Source: Porodaedalea pini
Lineage: Eukaryota; Basidiomycota; Agaricomycetes; Hymenochaetales; Hymenochaetaceae
NCBI GenBank assembly: GCA_002794775.1
Contig: NBAY01000015.1
Coordinates: 558,001-622,000, forward strand
Reading direction: 5' to 3'
DNA: 64,000 nucleotides
A model generated the notes under the pieces. That model searched no databases and was not told the DNA's origin. It worked only from the letters and a program-made list of their open reading frames with translations. Both the position numbers and the translations under genes were made by a program. Each line of letters starts with the position of its first letter. The stretch's first letter is position 1. Of this stretch, positions 1-11,154 are shown piece by piece.

Positions 1-3000
1 CAATGACAAAGAGGTTGTCAACTCGCAGGATTTTGCGAGTGGTCAGGTGTAGCCATCGGGGCGACTGACCAAGAAGAACAAGGAACTTCAAATCTGGACT
101 TGATAAAATATAACCAACTGTCTGTACAATACATAGATGCAAATGATGTTGATGGTTTTTCTGATTATGAAGTCCCCACTGATGTGAACAAGGATGAAGA
201 GCACAAGCAGTTGTTCATGAGAGGAACTGGCAGATGCTAGCTGGACCTTCTCCTGACTGTCAATCATGGAGTAGTGGGTGAAATGAGAGATGTGGATGTG
301 CATGCCCTCATGGATTCAGGGTGCATGGGGTCATGTATCGACATAGGGTTTGTCGAATGGCACAGCTTAGAAACAAGACACTACATCCATCCCCTTGCAG
401 TACTCAATGCTGACAGCATGCACAATGAGGCTGGCTTGGTCAAAGAATACATTGACATCGAACTAATCATTGGACACCATAAAGAAAGGATTGTGCTTGT
501 GGTGATGTCGCTCACATCATTGAACATCTTCCTCAGCTATGATTGGTTATGACAACACAACCCGGAAGTCGACTGGAAGTCAGGTTTGATTGAATTCACC
601 CGCTGTCTGACTGAGTGCGCGATAAAGGAGAGTGAGGTGCAAGAGATGAGGAGGGTGTGAGAGGTGCAAATGGACAAGGCATCCTGGCCCGCATATCTCA
701 ATGACTATGCAGATGTCTTCTCGGAGAAAAGATTTGAGAAGCTACTGGAACACCGCCCCTGGGACCATGTCATCAACCTAAAACCTGACTTCAAGCCTAG
801 CAACTGTAAGATCTATCTGCTGACACCGACAGAACAGCAGTTGCTGAAGGATTTCCTCAAGGAGAATTTGAAGTCAGGCCACATATGAAAGTCAATCTCA
901 CTGATGGCATCGCCTTTCTTCTTCATCAAGAAGGCCAACAAGTCCCTGCACCCAATCCAGGATTACCGAAAGCTCAATGAGGGCACGATTAAGAACAAAT
1001 ACCCTCTCCCCCTCATCGATGAACTAGTCGACAAGGTCAAGAAAGCAAAGTTCATCACCAAGCTTGACCTTTGCTGGGGATACTACAATATCCAGATCCA
1101 AGAGGGTGATGAGTGGAAGGCCACTTTCCACACAAACATGGGCCTCTTCGAACCAATGGTCATGTTCTTTGGTCTTTGCAATGCACCGGCGACATTCTAG
1201 GCCTTTGTCAATCACATCTTCAAGGATCTGATCTATGCAAACCTGATCATTGTTTACCTCGATGACATCCTAATCCTCTTGGAAACCATCGAGGAGCACA
1301 TCGAGACATTGAGGCACATTCTACAGATCCTTAGAGAAAACAGCCTATATCTGAAACCAGAAAAATGCGAGTTCAATGTCAAGGTTGTTAAGTATCTTGG
1401 CCACATCATCAGCAATGGCGAGCTTAAGGCTGACCCAGCAAAGATGGAAGTGATCGCTAGCTGGCCCACTCCACGCAACCTGAAGGAACTGCAAAAGTTT
1501 CTCGGCATGGGGAACTGGCTAAGGCAATTTATCAAGGACTACAGCAAGGTGGTCCAACTGTTAATATCGCTGATGAGAAAGAAGGGCTGGGTATGGGAGA
1601 CCAAACAGCAGGAAGCATTCGAGGAGCTGAAGCGTTGTCTCAGCTCACCTCCAGTCCTGGCAATCACCAACAACAAGGGCCCTTTCTGTGTAGAGGCAGT
1701 GTAGAGTACTGACAAGTGGCCAACCACTGCAGATCCCTCTAGAGGCCATCCATTGCACATTCTGACAGCTTTTGACACGTACCAGACTCAGAATGATTTG
1801 CCTGACGCGTACCAGACACAGGATGATTTGCCCAACATCACATCAGCAGATTGCTAGGAAGATCCCCCTGGCAATTCAGGACATACCAGAAAGCTTATGT
1901 CATTGGAGTCAGTTGGGACATGTACTGGAGATCTGCCCAATGATGGATGATGGCTCACCAATTGGAGGATCTCAGTTCCAGTGGAGCTGCGATATGACCA
2001 GATGATGGACCGAGGCAAATGGGGAAGTTGTTGCATGGACAGGTTTTCTTTTGATTTTCTATGTTTCTCTTATGTTCCGAGTGTTTTCTCTCCGACGCTC
2101 TATGTTTCACCCGGTATGCACATTATACTCACTTTGGAATAATTTTCCTGTAGATAGATCTCTTGCACCTTGTATTTAGGGACTTCCCTGTTGTAGGTAG
2201 GGAGGGAGGAAATACTACCACAGAGTTCCCCTCAGATAGGGCAGCTTTTGTGCGTGCAGTTAGTCTCTGCAACAGTTAGTTTCATGGCAACCTCATCTTC
2301 AGTCTCATCTCTTGTCTCATTCTCATTCTTGTCTCCACTATCGCTATTGTCTTGTACTGGAGTTGATATCTTGCTTGTTCCAGCTCTGTACCAACACTCA
2401 CATCGGGTCCAGAGTGCCTTACAGTATTGATGCATAGCAACACGTACCAACACATACCGATGCGTATCGACATGTACCGAGATTTTTCCCATGCTCATAC
2501 TGAGCATATATTTACTGCAAAACTCAATGGAAACACGTCCCCAAATGAACTGCCAATCCTAAACAACCCATACACAGGATCTACAGCAGACTCATCAAAC
2601 TTTGCACTTGGAGGTGTATTATTGCAGAAGCAGGAAGGCAAGTGGAGGGTGATCGCCTACTGGTTGGAAGCGCTACTGCCCACTGAATGAAACTACGAAA
2701 TCTATGACAAGGAGATGCTCACAATCATTTCGGCACTCAAGGAATGGCAACAATATCTCCTCGGTGCTCATCATAAGATCGAGATCTGGTCAGACCATGC
2801 CAACCTCACCTACTTCAAATCGGCGCAGAAGCTGAGCTATCGTCAAGCTCACTGGCAAACAGAGCTTGAGGAGTTTGACTTCCACCTTGAACACAAGTCA
2901 GGAAAGACAATGGGCAAGGCGGACCTGCTGTCACACAAGGCAGGATACGATGAGGGCAAGGATGACAATGACAGTGTCATGTTCATCAAGGAGAAGTGGT

Positions 3001-4536
3001 TGAATTGTGGGGTGGTGAGAATGTCACGTGATGAGGTGTTAGACCGAGTGGGTGAAGCACAGAGGGAGCAGGACGAGTTGGAGAGGCTGACGGGTATGAC
3101 AGAGGTCAACGGGTTGTGGCGGATGAAGGGCAAGGTATATGTACCGTCAATGGTGAAGGAGGCCATATTATGGTAGTGCCATGACTTGGTCCTGGCAGGA
3201 AATCCAGGAGTGTCAAAGACGGTGGAGCTAGCCCATCAAGACTTCTGGTGGGCATCAATGTTCTCTGACATCTGAGCATATGTTCGAGGATGTGATCACT
3301 GTCAGAGAACAAAAGCTCTAAGAACATTGAGGTCAAGGCCACTACATCCAAATGCAGTTCCTTGAGGACCTTGGGAGATCATCATGGTGGATCTCATCAG
3401 AGAGCTCCCAGACTCAAAGGGACACAATGCCATCTGCATCTTCATGGACAGAGTTTTGAAACAGATGCACATGATCCTGACGACGACAAAACTGTCTGCA
3501 GAAGGTATGGCTCAATTGTACCATGACCACGTCTTCCACCTCCACAGCCTACCAAAAAAGATCATCCATGATTGTGGCACTCAGTTTGACACATCAATGA
3601 TGAAGGAACTGTACAAACTCCTGCACATTGAAGGTAACCCATCAACAGTGTATCACCCACAGACGGACAGTCAGATGGAATACGTTAACCAAGAACTCAA
3701 GCAGTATCTTTGACTCTTTGTCAACCACCAACAATTGGATTGGAAGGATTGGCTTCCACTTGCAGAATTCACATATAACAATCGTGAACACTCAGCAACA
3801 AAGATGTCTCCCTTCTACACAAATATGGGACATCACCCCATGAGCTTTGACACAATGCAAACCTCCTCTGCCAGCATGTCAGCAGAAGAACTCACGAAGC
3901 ATATCAAGGAGACTCATTGCATCATGAAGGACAATCTGGTCAAGGCAGTGGAGGACATGAAGTGCTACCATGACTGAATGGTAGGAACTTCGGTCGAGTA
4001 CAAGGCTGGAGACAAGGTCTTCCTCAATGGGTGAAACATCGGCACAGATTCACCAATGAAGAAGCTAGCTGACAAGTGGTATAGCCCCTTCAACATTGTT
4101 GACAAGGTAGGAGCTAGCACATACAAGCTCAAGCTCCCAAAGCGATGGAAAAAGATCTACCCTGTCTTCAACAAGGCCTTGCTAAAACCTGCTGTCAAAC
4201 TGTCTTTTGAAAGCCAGAAACAGCCACCACCACCGCCACCTGACATCGTCGACAATGAGGAAGAATACAAGGTTGAGGAGATCCTAGACTCACGATTTCA
4301 TTGAGGGAAGCTGCAATACCTTGTCAAGTGGGTCAGATACAATGAACCGACCTGGCAGCCTGAGACAGACTTCAGCAAGAATGCAAAGGAGGTGATCACT
4401 GAATTCTATCGAAAACACCCTGGTGCCCCTCAAAAACTTGACATTCCTTGCCAATGACTCCATCCACTCTTCACTGACACCGAGCCAGACAACCACGATC
4501 TTGGTTGGTCGGGACACCCAACCTTGAGGGGGGGGT
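1..4536 (+). pseudogene. copy A gag-pol remnant (PR-RT-RH-IN-chromodomain)
   Basis: The polyprotein can be followed in pieces of about 75-150 codons separated by stops. Many stops are TGA or TAG where copy B has CGA or CAG, for example at 550-552, 1198-1200 and 3714-3716. The protease DSG motif is near 313. The RT active site reads Tyr-Leu-Asp-Asp at 1255-1266. The first integrase Asp is kept (3390-3392) in the Val-Asp-Leu-Ile context. The chromodomain lies around 4250-4430 with a broken frame. A TGA at 3273-3275 is shared with copy B at the equivalent codon. No product is expected. The two catalytic Asp codons retained here are the ones mutated in copy B. Confidence 0.9.
1700..2585 (+). repeat. 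solo LTR (family 2) inserted in copy A
   Basis: Copy A and copy B align up to 1699 and resume at 2586, so an 886-bp segment is an insertion in the RNase H region. It starts TGTAGAG and ends GATCTACA, giving a TG...CA element with 5-bp terminal inverted repeats. It is flanked by a direct repeat GCAG (1696-1699 and 2586-2589). It matches a second copy at 11784-12716 along its length, including the same two ends. It contains a tandem pair of about 30 bp (1773-1832) and several CATACC/GTACC-like short motifs near 2440-2480. No coding capacity was seen, and no second LTR is nearby, so it is read as a solo LTR left by recombination. Confidence 0.82.
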
Positions 4537-4538
4537 AA

Positions 4539-4981
4539 TGTTAGAACTCGAACTTTCACCTTTTCTTTTATTTTCCTTTTACCATTTCTTTTACTTTTAA
4601 CCACTCCCTTTTCATTATATTTAACCATCTTTCCAATCATTTCCCACACTCCCTTGCACCTGACCTTCAATTGTTCCATTCCACTCCCTTTATGTAATCT
4701 TAGACAATTGGGCAACCGGTTCTCATGAGGTGATCACTGTATATAAGGAAGAGGAATCGCATCTGAACACCTGTTCTGCTTTTCCTCTTACCTCTGTGAC
4801 GACCTAGGTGAGACCGCATCCCCCTCCTGTAGTAGAATATATTGTATTAATCCTCTTACCTCTGTGATGACCTAGCCTGAGTACAGCATGTCCTGAGTCC
4901 CCACTCGAGTATAGCCCATCCCAGATGACAGTCAGCTGAGGCCTGCCCAGTCTGAGTCATCTCCTGGACTCCCACCTAACA
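4539..4981 (+). repeat. 3' LTR of copy A
   Basis: The LTR begins TGTTAGAACT directly after a purine run (4524-4536) and ends CCTAACA. It is 443 bp, against 414 bp for the copy B LTRs, with scattered substitutions and short insertions. A TATATAA box is kept near 4739. The GTTCTGCTTTT block that serves as the self-primer in copy B is also kept at about 4773-4783, so the priming mechanism is ancestral to both copies. Confidence 0.92.
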
Positions 4982-5321
4982 TTGAGCTGGTGGGAGCTGA
5001 GTCTAGAACTGGCAAGACTTGGAGGACTTAGAAATCTCACAATAATCAGCCCGAGCTGCAGACCAAAACCGGAAGCTTTTATCTTTGAATTCAGTCTGTG
5101 ACAGAATTCCAAAATGCCTTTGAGATATCATCGTGCATATACATTCACTATATCATTCATTTACACCACAGAAGATTTACAGGCCATGCCATCTTTATGT
5201 CAAGCCACCAACTTATCTACATATCTTTGTGCAGGCATGTGGGCGCTTTGACATGGATGGCATGATTCACACAATACAGTACTTTGTGCAAGGGAGTGTG
5301 AAGCAAGGGCTTGTGACTTGA
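4982..5321. other. 340 bp between the two retroelements, no gene recognised
   Basis: This is AT-rich single-copy sequence between the copy A 3' LTR and the copy B 5' LTR. A 62-codon open frame (5133-5321, +) runs into the LTR, but it has no recognisable motif and I do not call it a gene. The last five bases (5317-5321, CTTGA) are the left target duplication of copy B. Confidence 0.6.
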
Positions 5322-5735
5322 TGTTAGAACCTGAACTTTCACCTTTTCCTTTATTTTCCCTTTTACCATTTCCTTTATTATATTCGTCCTTTTCATTATA
5401 TTTACCCATCTTACACAATCATTCCCACACTGCCTTCATTCGTTCCATTCCCACTCGTTATGTAATGTTAGGTAATATAGTCTCACGGTCGTCGCTATAT
5501 AAGGTCTCAGGAATCGCATGAACTCCTTGTTCTGCTTTTCCTCTTACCTCCGCGACGACCTAGGTGAGACTCATCCCCCTTGTATTAGTTTAGACTTGTA
5601 TTAATCCTCTTACCTCCGCGACGACCTAGTCTGAGTACAGCGTGTCCCGAGTCCCTGCTCGAGTATAGCATGTCCCAGACGACAGCAAGCCGAGGCCTGC
5701 CCAGTCCGAGTCGTCTCCCGGACTCCCGCCTAACA
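5322..5735 (+). repeat. 5' LTR of copy B
   Basis: The LTR is 414 bp, TGTTAG...CTAACA. It contains a TATA box (5496-5502) and a predicted RNA start near 5529. It differs from the 3' LTR at five sites, and all five are CpG in one LTR and TpG or CpA in the other. Two near-identical 25-30 bp blocks ending in CGACGACCTAG occur inside it (about 5538-5573 and 5601-5629). Confidence 0.96.
5496..5539 (+). promoter_or_regulatory. LTR promoter: TATA box and predicted 5' end of element RNA
   Basis: TATATAA lies at 5496-5502. The block GTTCTGCTTTT (5529-5539) sits about 30 bp downstream, the usual TATA-to-start distance, and is the exact complement of the primer site after the LTR. This makes 5529 the likely first base of the RNA. 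The start is inferred from spacing and complementarity, not measured. Confidence 0.7.
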
Positions 5736-5736
5736 T

Positions 5737-5747
5737 AAAAGCAGAAC
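5737..5747 (+). other. self-complementary primer binding site
   Basis: One base after the 5' LTR comes AAAAGCAGAAC, the reverse complement of GTTCTGCTTTT at 5529-5539. No TGG-type site complementary to a tRNA 3' end is present. In Tf1-like elements the first 11 bases of the mRNA fold back on such a site and are cleaved to give the primer; here the match is also 11 bases. Confidence 0.8.
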
Positions 5748-5902
5748 CCCACCCAGGCTCATCCCCAGCGTACGTCGTCACTGTCGACTCGCCTTCACCC
5801 AGTCTAGAGGAGCACTCCCCTCGACGGATTGGACGTGTAAACTCCCTGAACGACAACCCTCAACCCTGCCCAGACGTTTTTGGACGTTCGTGTATTACGT
5901 AA

Positions 5903-7528
5903 ACCTACACCCGACATTTCCCGACCCTGGCTCTTCGCTTCTCCCTCTGGTGGAGGAACCATCTGACCTGGACGTGGGTAACACACCATGTACAGTTGTC
6001 GACGTCATTGTCGATTGTGATCTCGGCCGCCTCCTTCCATTTGGTCATCAAACTCGCCGACGAACCTGTCCTTCGTCAGCGTAACGTACATCCGGACAAC
6101 CAGCCCCTACCTGTTCCCCCCCCCGACGTAGTCAAGATAGATCTCACCGAGGAACAACAGTGGGCTTTCCCCTCTTCTTCACGCTACGACGCGGAATGCC
6201 AATCATACGTAGCAGACGACAGAAACCACGTCACTCATAATCTCTGGTGGAGTGACACTAGGCACGCCTGGTACTCAACTGACCCGTCTTCCGGCGAGCG
6301 AACTCATTGGGCGCCTCGACCTCCCCATGCACCATCATCACCGACAGTCTCGACATCGTCGGTCATCCTCCCAAACGAACCAGGAGGCTATCGTACACCC
6401 CGTAGAGACTTGTCACCGCCGACACCCCCTGAGCGCCTGACACATACGCCCGTACCAGCAATGGCTGAAGGTTTCACTCAAAGGCAGCAACAAGAGATCA
6501 CAGCAATCGTAGCTGCCGCCTTCACCCGAGCAGCAACGAACGCCCCTGCAGCCCAAGCTCCAGCTCCCTCGATTGACGTCGCCCGGCCACGCGAATTCGC
6601 TGGCGGCGATGACTACCTCGACTTCAAGCGCGAAGTCCTACTCTTCGTCTCGGCGAACCCCACGAGGTATCCCTCGTCGTCGAGCAAGATCTATGTCGCC
6701 CTCTCTTACCTCAAGGGTGGCAACGCGTCGACGTGGGCGCAAAACTACGTCCAGGAATTCACAACGAATGGCGTTGTGGGCTTTACGGACGACTGGGCCA
6801 AGTTCCAGGAACGACTGGATGCCTCCTTCGATGATCCGAACAGGAAGGAGAAGGCACTGAAGAAGTTCCGAGACAAGATCCAGAAGGACCTCTCTGCTGA
6901 CCAGTTCTTCCAGGACCTCAATGTGATCATCAAGGCAGCGGAGCTGAAGGACGAAAGCGTCATTTGTGACCGCCTGCAACGCGCGATGAACATCGAGGTG
7001 GTCCGCAGCATGTTGAGGTCGACGCCCGTGCCAACAACATATGAGGCATGGAAAAAGAAGGCCATTGAGATCGATTGGGGCGAACAGCAGATTCGCGCCA
7101 TCCAACGAGGTCGTACATTGCCGTTCACGCCCCGTCCGACACCCCAACAAGGGCCTCCTGCACGCTGACAGGTAGCAGCCCCGCACGCCGATAAGCGTGA
7201 CGCGATGGGCATCACTTTCGGAGGTGCTGGCCAACCGATGGACGTCTCGATGAATGAGGCACAATGAAAGCGCGCGTGCTGGATTTGCGGCGGACTGGGA
7301 CACTTTAAGGACAAATGTCCACAGGCGAAGCCGATCATCCAGCGTATGTTGGAGCTGATGGCACCGGGCGAGCGCCGCCTCATCGCCGACGAGCTCAGCG
7401 CGATGAAGGAGTCGGCATTCGAGGAAGTCGTGGACACTCGAAGGTCGACGGTGGAGGACTATGTGGAGGAAGAAGACAATGACAAAGAGGTCGTCGACTC
7501 GCAGGGTTTTGCGAGTGGTCAGGCGTAG
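5903..7528 (+). pseudogene. copy B gag (two in-frame stops)
   Basis: Gag is the structural capsid/nucleocapsid protein. The frame is open from 5903, but the first in-frame ATG is at 6461, which would give about 355 residues to the TAG at 7526. It is unclear whether the Pro/Ser-rich upstream part is translated from a lost or non-ATG start. A capsid-like helical region lies around 6570-7100. A CCHC zinc knuckle (Cys-X2-Cys-X4-His-X4-Cys) starts at 7277. TGA stops at 7166-7168 and 7265-7267 interrupt the frame; both fit CGA-to-TGA changes at CpG, so they look like decay. The 3' end overlaps pol by 46 bp. Confidence 0.85.
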
Positions 7529-7546
7529 CCATCGGGGCGACTGACC
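7504..7546 (+). promoter_or_regulatory. -1 ribosomal frameshift cassette between gag and pol
   Basis: GGGTTTT at 7504-7510 is in the X-XXY-YYZ phase of the gag frame (CAG GGT TTT) and moves ribosomes into the pol frame, which is open from 7483. Six bases later a stem can form between GGTCAG (7517-7522) and CTGACC (7541-7546). Gag stops at 7526, inside the loop. The order of slippery heptamer, short spacer and stem is the canonical -1 design. Copy A keeps the stem but has GGATTTT, which breaks the heptamer. Confidence 0.78.
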
Positions 7547-10500
7547 GAGAAGAACAAGGGACTTTGAATCCGGATTCGCTAAAATATAACCAACCGTCTG
7601 TACAATACATAGATGCAAACGACGTCGATGGTTTTCCCGATTACGAAGTCCCCACCGGTGTGAACAAAGATGAAGAGTATGAGCAACTGTTCATGAGAGG
7701 AACTGGCAGATGCCAGCTGGACCTTCTCCTAACCGTCGAGCATGAAATAGCGGGTGAGGCGAGAGAGGTAGATGTGCATGCCCTTGTGGATTCGGGATGC
7801 ACGGGATCCTGCATCGACGTCAGGTTCGTCGAGAGGTACGGGTTGGAAACGAAACGCTACATTCGACCCCTCGCGGTGCTCAACGCCGATGGCACGCACA
7901 ATGAGGCCGGATTGATCGAGGAGTACGTTGATGTCGAGCTCATGATCGGCCGTCACCAGGAGAGGATCGTCCTCGCAGTAACGTCCCTAGCGTCGTCAAA
8001 CATCTTCCTGGGGTACGACTGGCTTCGACGTCACAATCCAGAGGTCGACTGGAAAACGGGTTCGATCGAATTCACCCGCTGTCCAGAAGAATGTGCGATC
8101 AAGAGGGAGCCGGTGGAGGACCTAGGCAAGGTGAAGAAGGTGGTGGAACAGATGAGGAGGGTGAGTGAGATGCGAATGGACAAGGCGTCCTGGCCCGCGT
8201 ACCTCAATGACTACGCCGATGTTTTCAGTGAAAAAGGTTTCGAGAAGCTGCCGGAACACCGACCCTGGGACCATGTCATCGACTTGAAGCCCAACTTCAA
8301 ACCAAGCGACTGTAAGATCTACCCGCTCACGCCAACTGAGCAGCAGTCACTCAAGGACTTCCTTGATGAAAATCTGAAGTCAGGTCGCATTCGACGGTCG
8401 ATATCGCCCATGGCGTCGCCCTTCTTCTTCATTAAGAAGGCTGACAAATTGCTATGCCCGATCCAGGATTACCGTAAGCTCAATGACGGCACGATCAAGA
8501 ACAAGTATCCCCTCCCTCTCATTGACGAACTCGTCAACAAGGTCAAGAAAGCGAAGTACATCACTAAGCTTGACCTTCGCTGGGGGTACTACAATATCCA
8601 GATCCGCGAGGGTGACGAATGGAAGGCAGCGTTTCGCATGAACATGGGCCTCTTCGAACCGACGGTCATGTTTTTTGGCCTTTGCAACGCGCCGGCCACT
8701 TTCCAGGCCTTTGTCAACCACATCTTTAAGGACCTAATCTACACGAACTTGATCATTGTATACCTCAATGACATCCTGATCCTCTCGGAAACCATTGAGG
8801 AACATATTGACACGTTGAGGCGCGTACTCCAGATCCTCCGAGAAAATGGCCTGTACCTGAAGCCGGAGAAGTGCGAGTTTGACGCCAAGGTTGTCAAATA
8901 CCTCGGCCACATCATCAGCAATGGCGAGATCAGGGCTGACCCGGCAAAGACGGAGGCGATTGCGAACTGGCCAGTCCCACGGAACCTCAAGGAGCTACAA
9001 CAGTTCCTTGGTATGGGAAACTGGCTGAGACGGTTTATTAAGGACTACAGCAAGGTGGTCCGACCGTTGACGTCGTTAACGGGCAAGAAGGACTGGGTAT
9101 GGGAGACCGAACAGCAGGAAGCGTTCGAGGAGCTGAGACGATGTCTCTGCTCACCTCCAGTCCTAGCCATCGCCAATGACGAGGGCCCTTTCCACGTAGA
9201 GGCGGACTCGTCGAACTTTGCGCTCGGTGGTGTGTTGTTGCAGAAGCAGGAAGGGAAGTGGAGGGTGATCGCCTACAGGTCAGAGGCACTTGAACCGGCG
9301 GAACGAAACTACGAGATCTACGACAAGGAGATGCTCGCGATTGTTTTGGCGCTCAAGGAGTGGCGGCAATACCTCCTTGGCGCTCGCCACAAGATTGAAA
9401 TCTGGTCTGACCACGCCAACCTCACCTACTTCAGGTCGGCGCAGAAGCTGAGCTATCGCCAAGCTCGCTGGCTGACCGAACTTGAAGAATTCGACTTCCA
9501 CCTCGAACACAAGTCAGGCAAGACGATGGGCAAGGCCGACCTGCTATCGCGCATGGCGGGCTATGATCAGGGCAAGGATGACAACGATGGGGTCGTGTTC
9601 ATCAAGGATAAGTGGTTTAACCGTGGAGTGGTGCGGACATCACGCGACGAGGTGGTGGAACGAGTGGGTGAAGCGCAGAGGGCGCAGGATGAGCCGGAGA
9701 GGCCTACGGGTTTGGTGGAGGTCGACGAGTTATGGCGGATGAAAGGCAAGGTGTATGTTCCATCGACAATAAAGGAGGCCGTGTTGCGGGAGTGCCACGA
9801 CTCGGTTCTGGCTGGTCATCCGGGAGCGTTGAAGACAGTAGAACTCGTCCGTCACGATTTCTGGTGGGCATCGATGTTCTCCAACGTCTGAGCATACGTC
9901 CGAGGATGCGACCGTTGTCAACGGACGAAAGCCTTAAGAACGTCGAGGTCTAGACCGCTTCATCCAAACGCTGTCCCTGAAGGACCCTGGGAAATTGTTA
10001 CGGTCAACCTAATCGGAGAGCTCCCAGACTCCAAGGGACACAACGCGATCTGCGTCTTCGTGGATAGGTTCTCGAAGCAGATGCACGCGATCCCGACGAC
10101 GACAAGGCTGTCAGCAGAAGGCATGGCCCAGCTGTACCGCGACCACGTCTTCCGCCTCCATGGCCTACCGAAGAAGATCATCCACGACCGAGGCACGCAG
10201 TTCGATGCGTCGATGATGAAGGAGCTGTACAAACTTCTGCACATTGAAGGCAACCCGTCGACAGCGTACCATCCACAGATGGATGGTCAAACGGAACACG
10301 TTAACCAAGAGCTCGAACAGTACCTTCGACTCTTCATTAACCATCGGCAATCGGACTGGAAGGACTGGCTCCCCCTCGCAGAGTTCGCATACAACAACCG
10401 CGAACACTCAGCAACGAAGATGTCCCCCTTCTACACGAACACAGGACGTCACCCCTTGAGCTTCGACACGACGCGAACCTCATCTGCTAACATGTCAGCG

Positions 10501-11141
10501 GAAGAATTCACAAAGCACATCAAGGAGACTCATCGCGTTGCTAAGGACAACCTAGTCAAGGCAGCAGAGGACATGAAGCGCTACCATGACCGGACAGCAG
10601 GAACTTCGGTGGAGTACAAGGCTGGAGACAAGGTCTTCCTTGATGGGCGAAACATCAGTACGGACTCGCCGACAAAGAAACTCGCAGACAAATGGTACGG
10701 CCCCTTTGACGTCGTTGACAAGATAGGAGTGAGCGTGTACAAGCTCAAACTCCCGAAGCGATGGAAAAAGGTCCACCCTGTCTTCAACGAAGCCCTATTG
10801 AAACCCGCCGTCAAACCGTCCTTTGAAAGCCAGAAGCAACTGCCGCCGCCGCCGCCAGACATCGTCGACAACGAGGAGGAGTACGAACTCGAGGAAGTCT
10901 TAGACTCACGTCTGCACCGAGGGAAACTACAGTACCTTGTCAAGTGGGTCGGCTACAATGAACCTACTTGGCAGCCTGAGACGGACTTCGGCAAGAACGC
11001 GAAGGAGGCGATCGCTGAGTTCTACCTCAAACATCCCGGTGCACCTCGGAAACTCGACATCCCTCGTCAACGACTCCATCCGCTCTTCGTCGACACCGAG
11101 CCTGACGACTGCGATCATGGTTGGTCGGGACGCCCAACCTT

Positions 11142-11151
11142 GAAGGGGGGG
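11142..11151 (+). other. polypurine tract of copy B
   Basis: GAAGGGGGGG lies immediately before the pol stop codon and the 3' LTR, where plus-strand priming takes place. The same tract is present in copy A (4524-4536). Confidence 0.88.
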
Positions 11152-11154
11152 TAA

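Larger units (their letters stand above)
1..4981 (+). mobile_element. Ty3/gypsy chromovirus copy A (degenerate, 5' end outside window)
   Basis: This is the 3' three quarters of an LTR retrotransposon. It aligns throughout with the complete copy B: position 1 here corresponds to about 7477 in copy B, and both end in a purine tract plus an LTR beginning TGTTAG and ending TAACA. Domain order is gag tail, aspartic protease, reverse transcriptase, RNase H, integrase, chromodomain. Compared with copy B it has many C-to-T and G-to-A changes, many at CpG, plus small indels, so the reading frame is broken repeatedly. It is interrupted at 1700-2585 by a solo LTR of another family. The 5' LTR and gag lie left of the window, so its target duplication cannot be checked. 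It is clearly older than copy B. Confidence 0.93.
7483..11154 (+). pseudogene. copy B pol: protease, RT, RNase H, integrase, chromodomain
   Basis: Pol is in the -1 frame relative to gag and ends at the TAA of 11152-11154. The protease DSG is at 7789-7797. RT spans roughly 8250-9100. Its active site reads Tyr-Leu-Asn-Asp at 8761-8772 instead of Tyr-X-Asp-Asp. RNase H (about 9200-9560) has its Asp, Glu and Asp. The integrase HHCC finger (about 9790-9930) is interrupted by TGA at 9889-9891. The first catalytic Asp of integrase is Asn (codon 10006-10008); the second Asp and the Glu are kept (about 10186 and 10291). The chromodomain is at about 10880-11050. Two catalytic changes and one stop make it non-functional. 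Confidence 0.93.

Noticed and set aside
5736..5760. tRNA-primed PBS after the 5' LTR of copy B
   Set aside because: No TGG start and no match to a tRNA 3' end was visible; the self-complementary 11-mer explains the site better.
6638..7618. 326-codon minus-strand frame opposite copy B gag
   Set aside because: Antisense shadow of a GC-rich coding region; composition reflects the gag codons and there is no domain.
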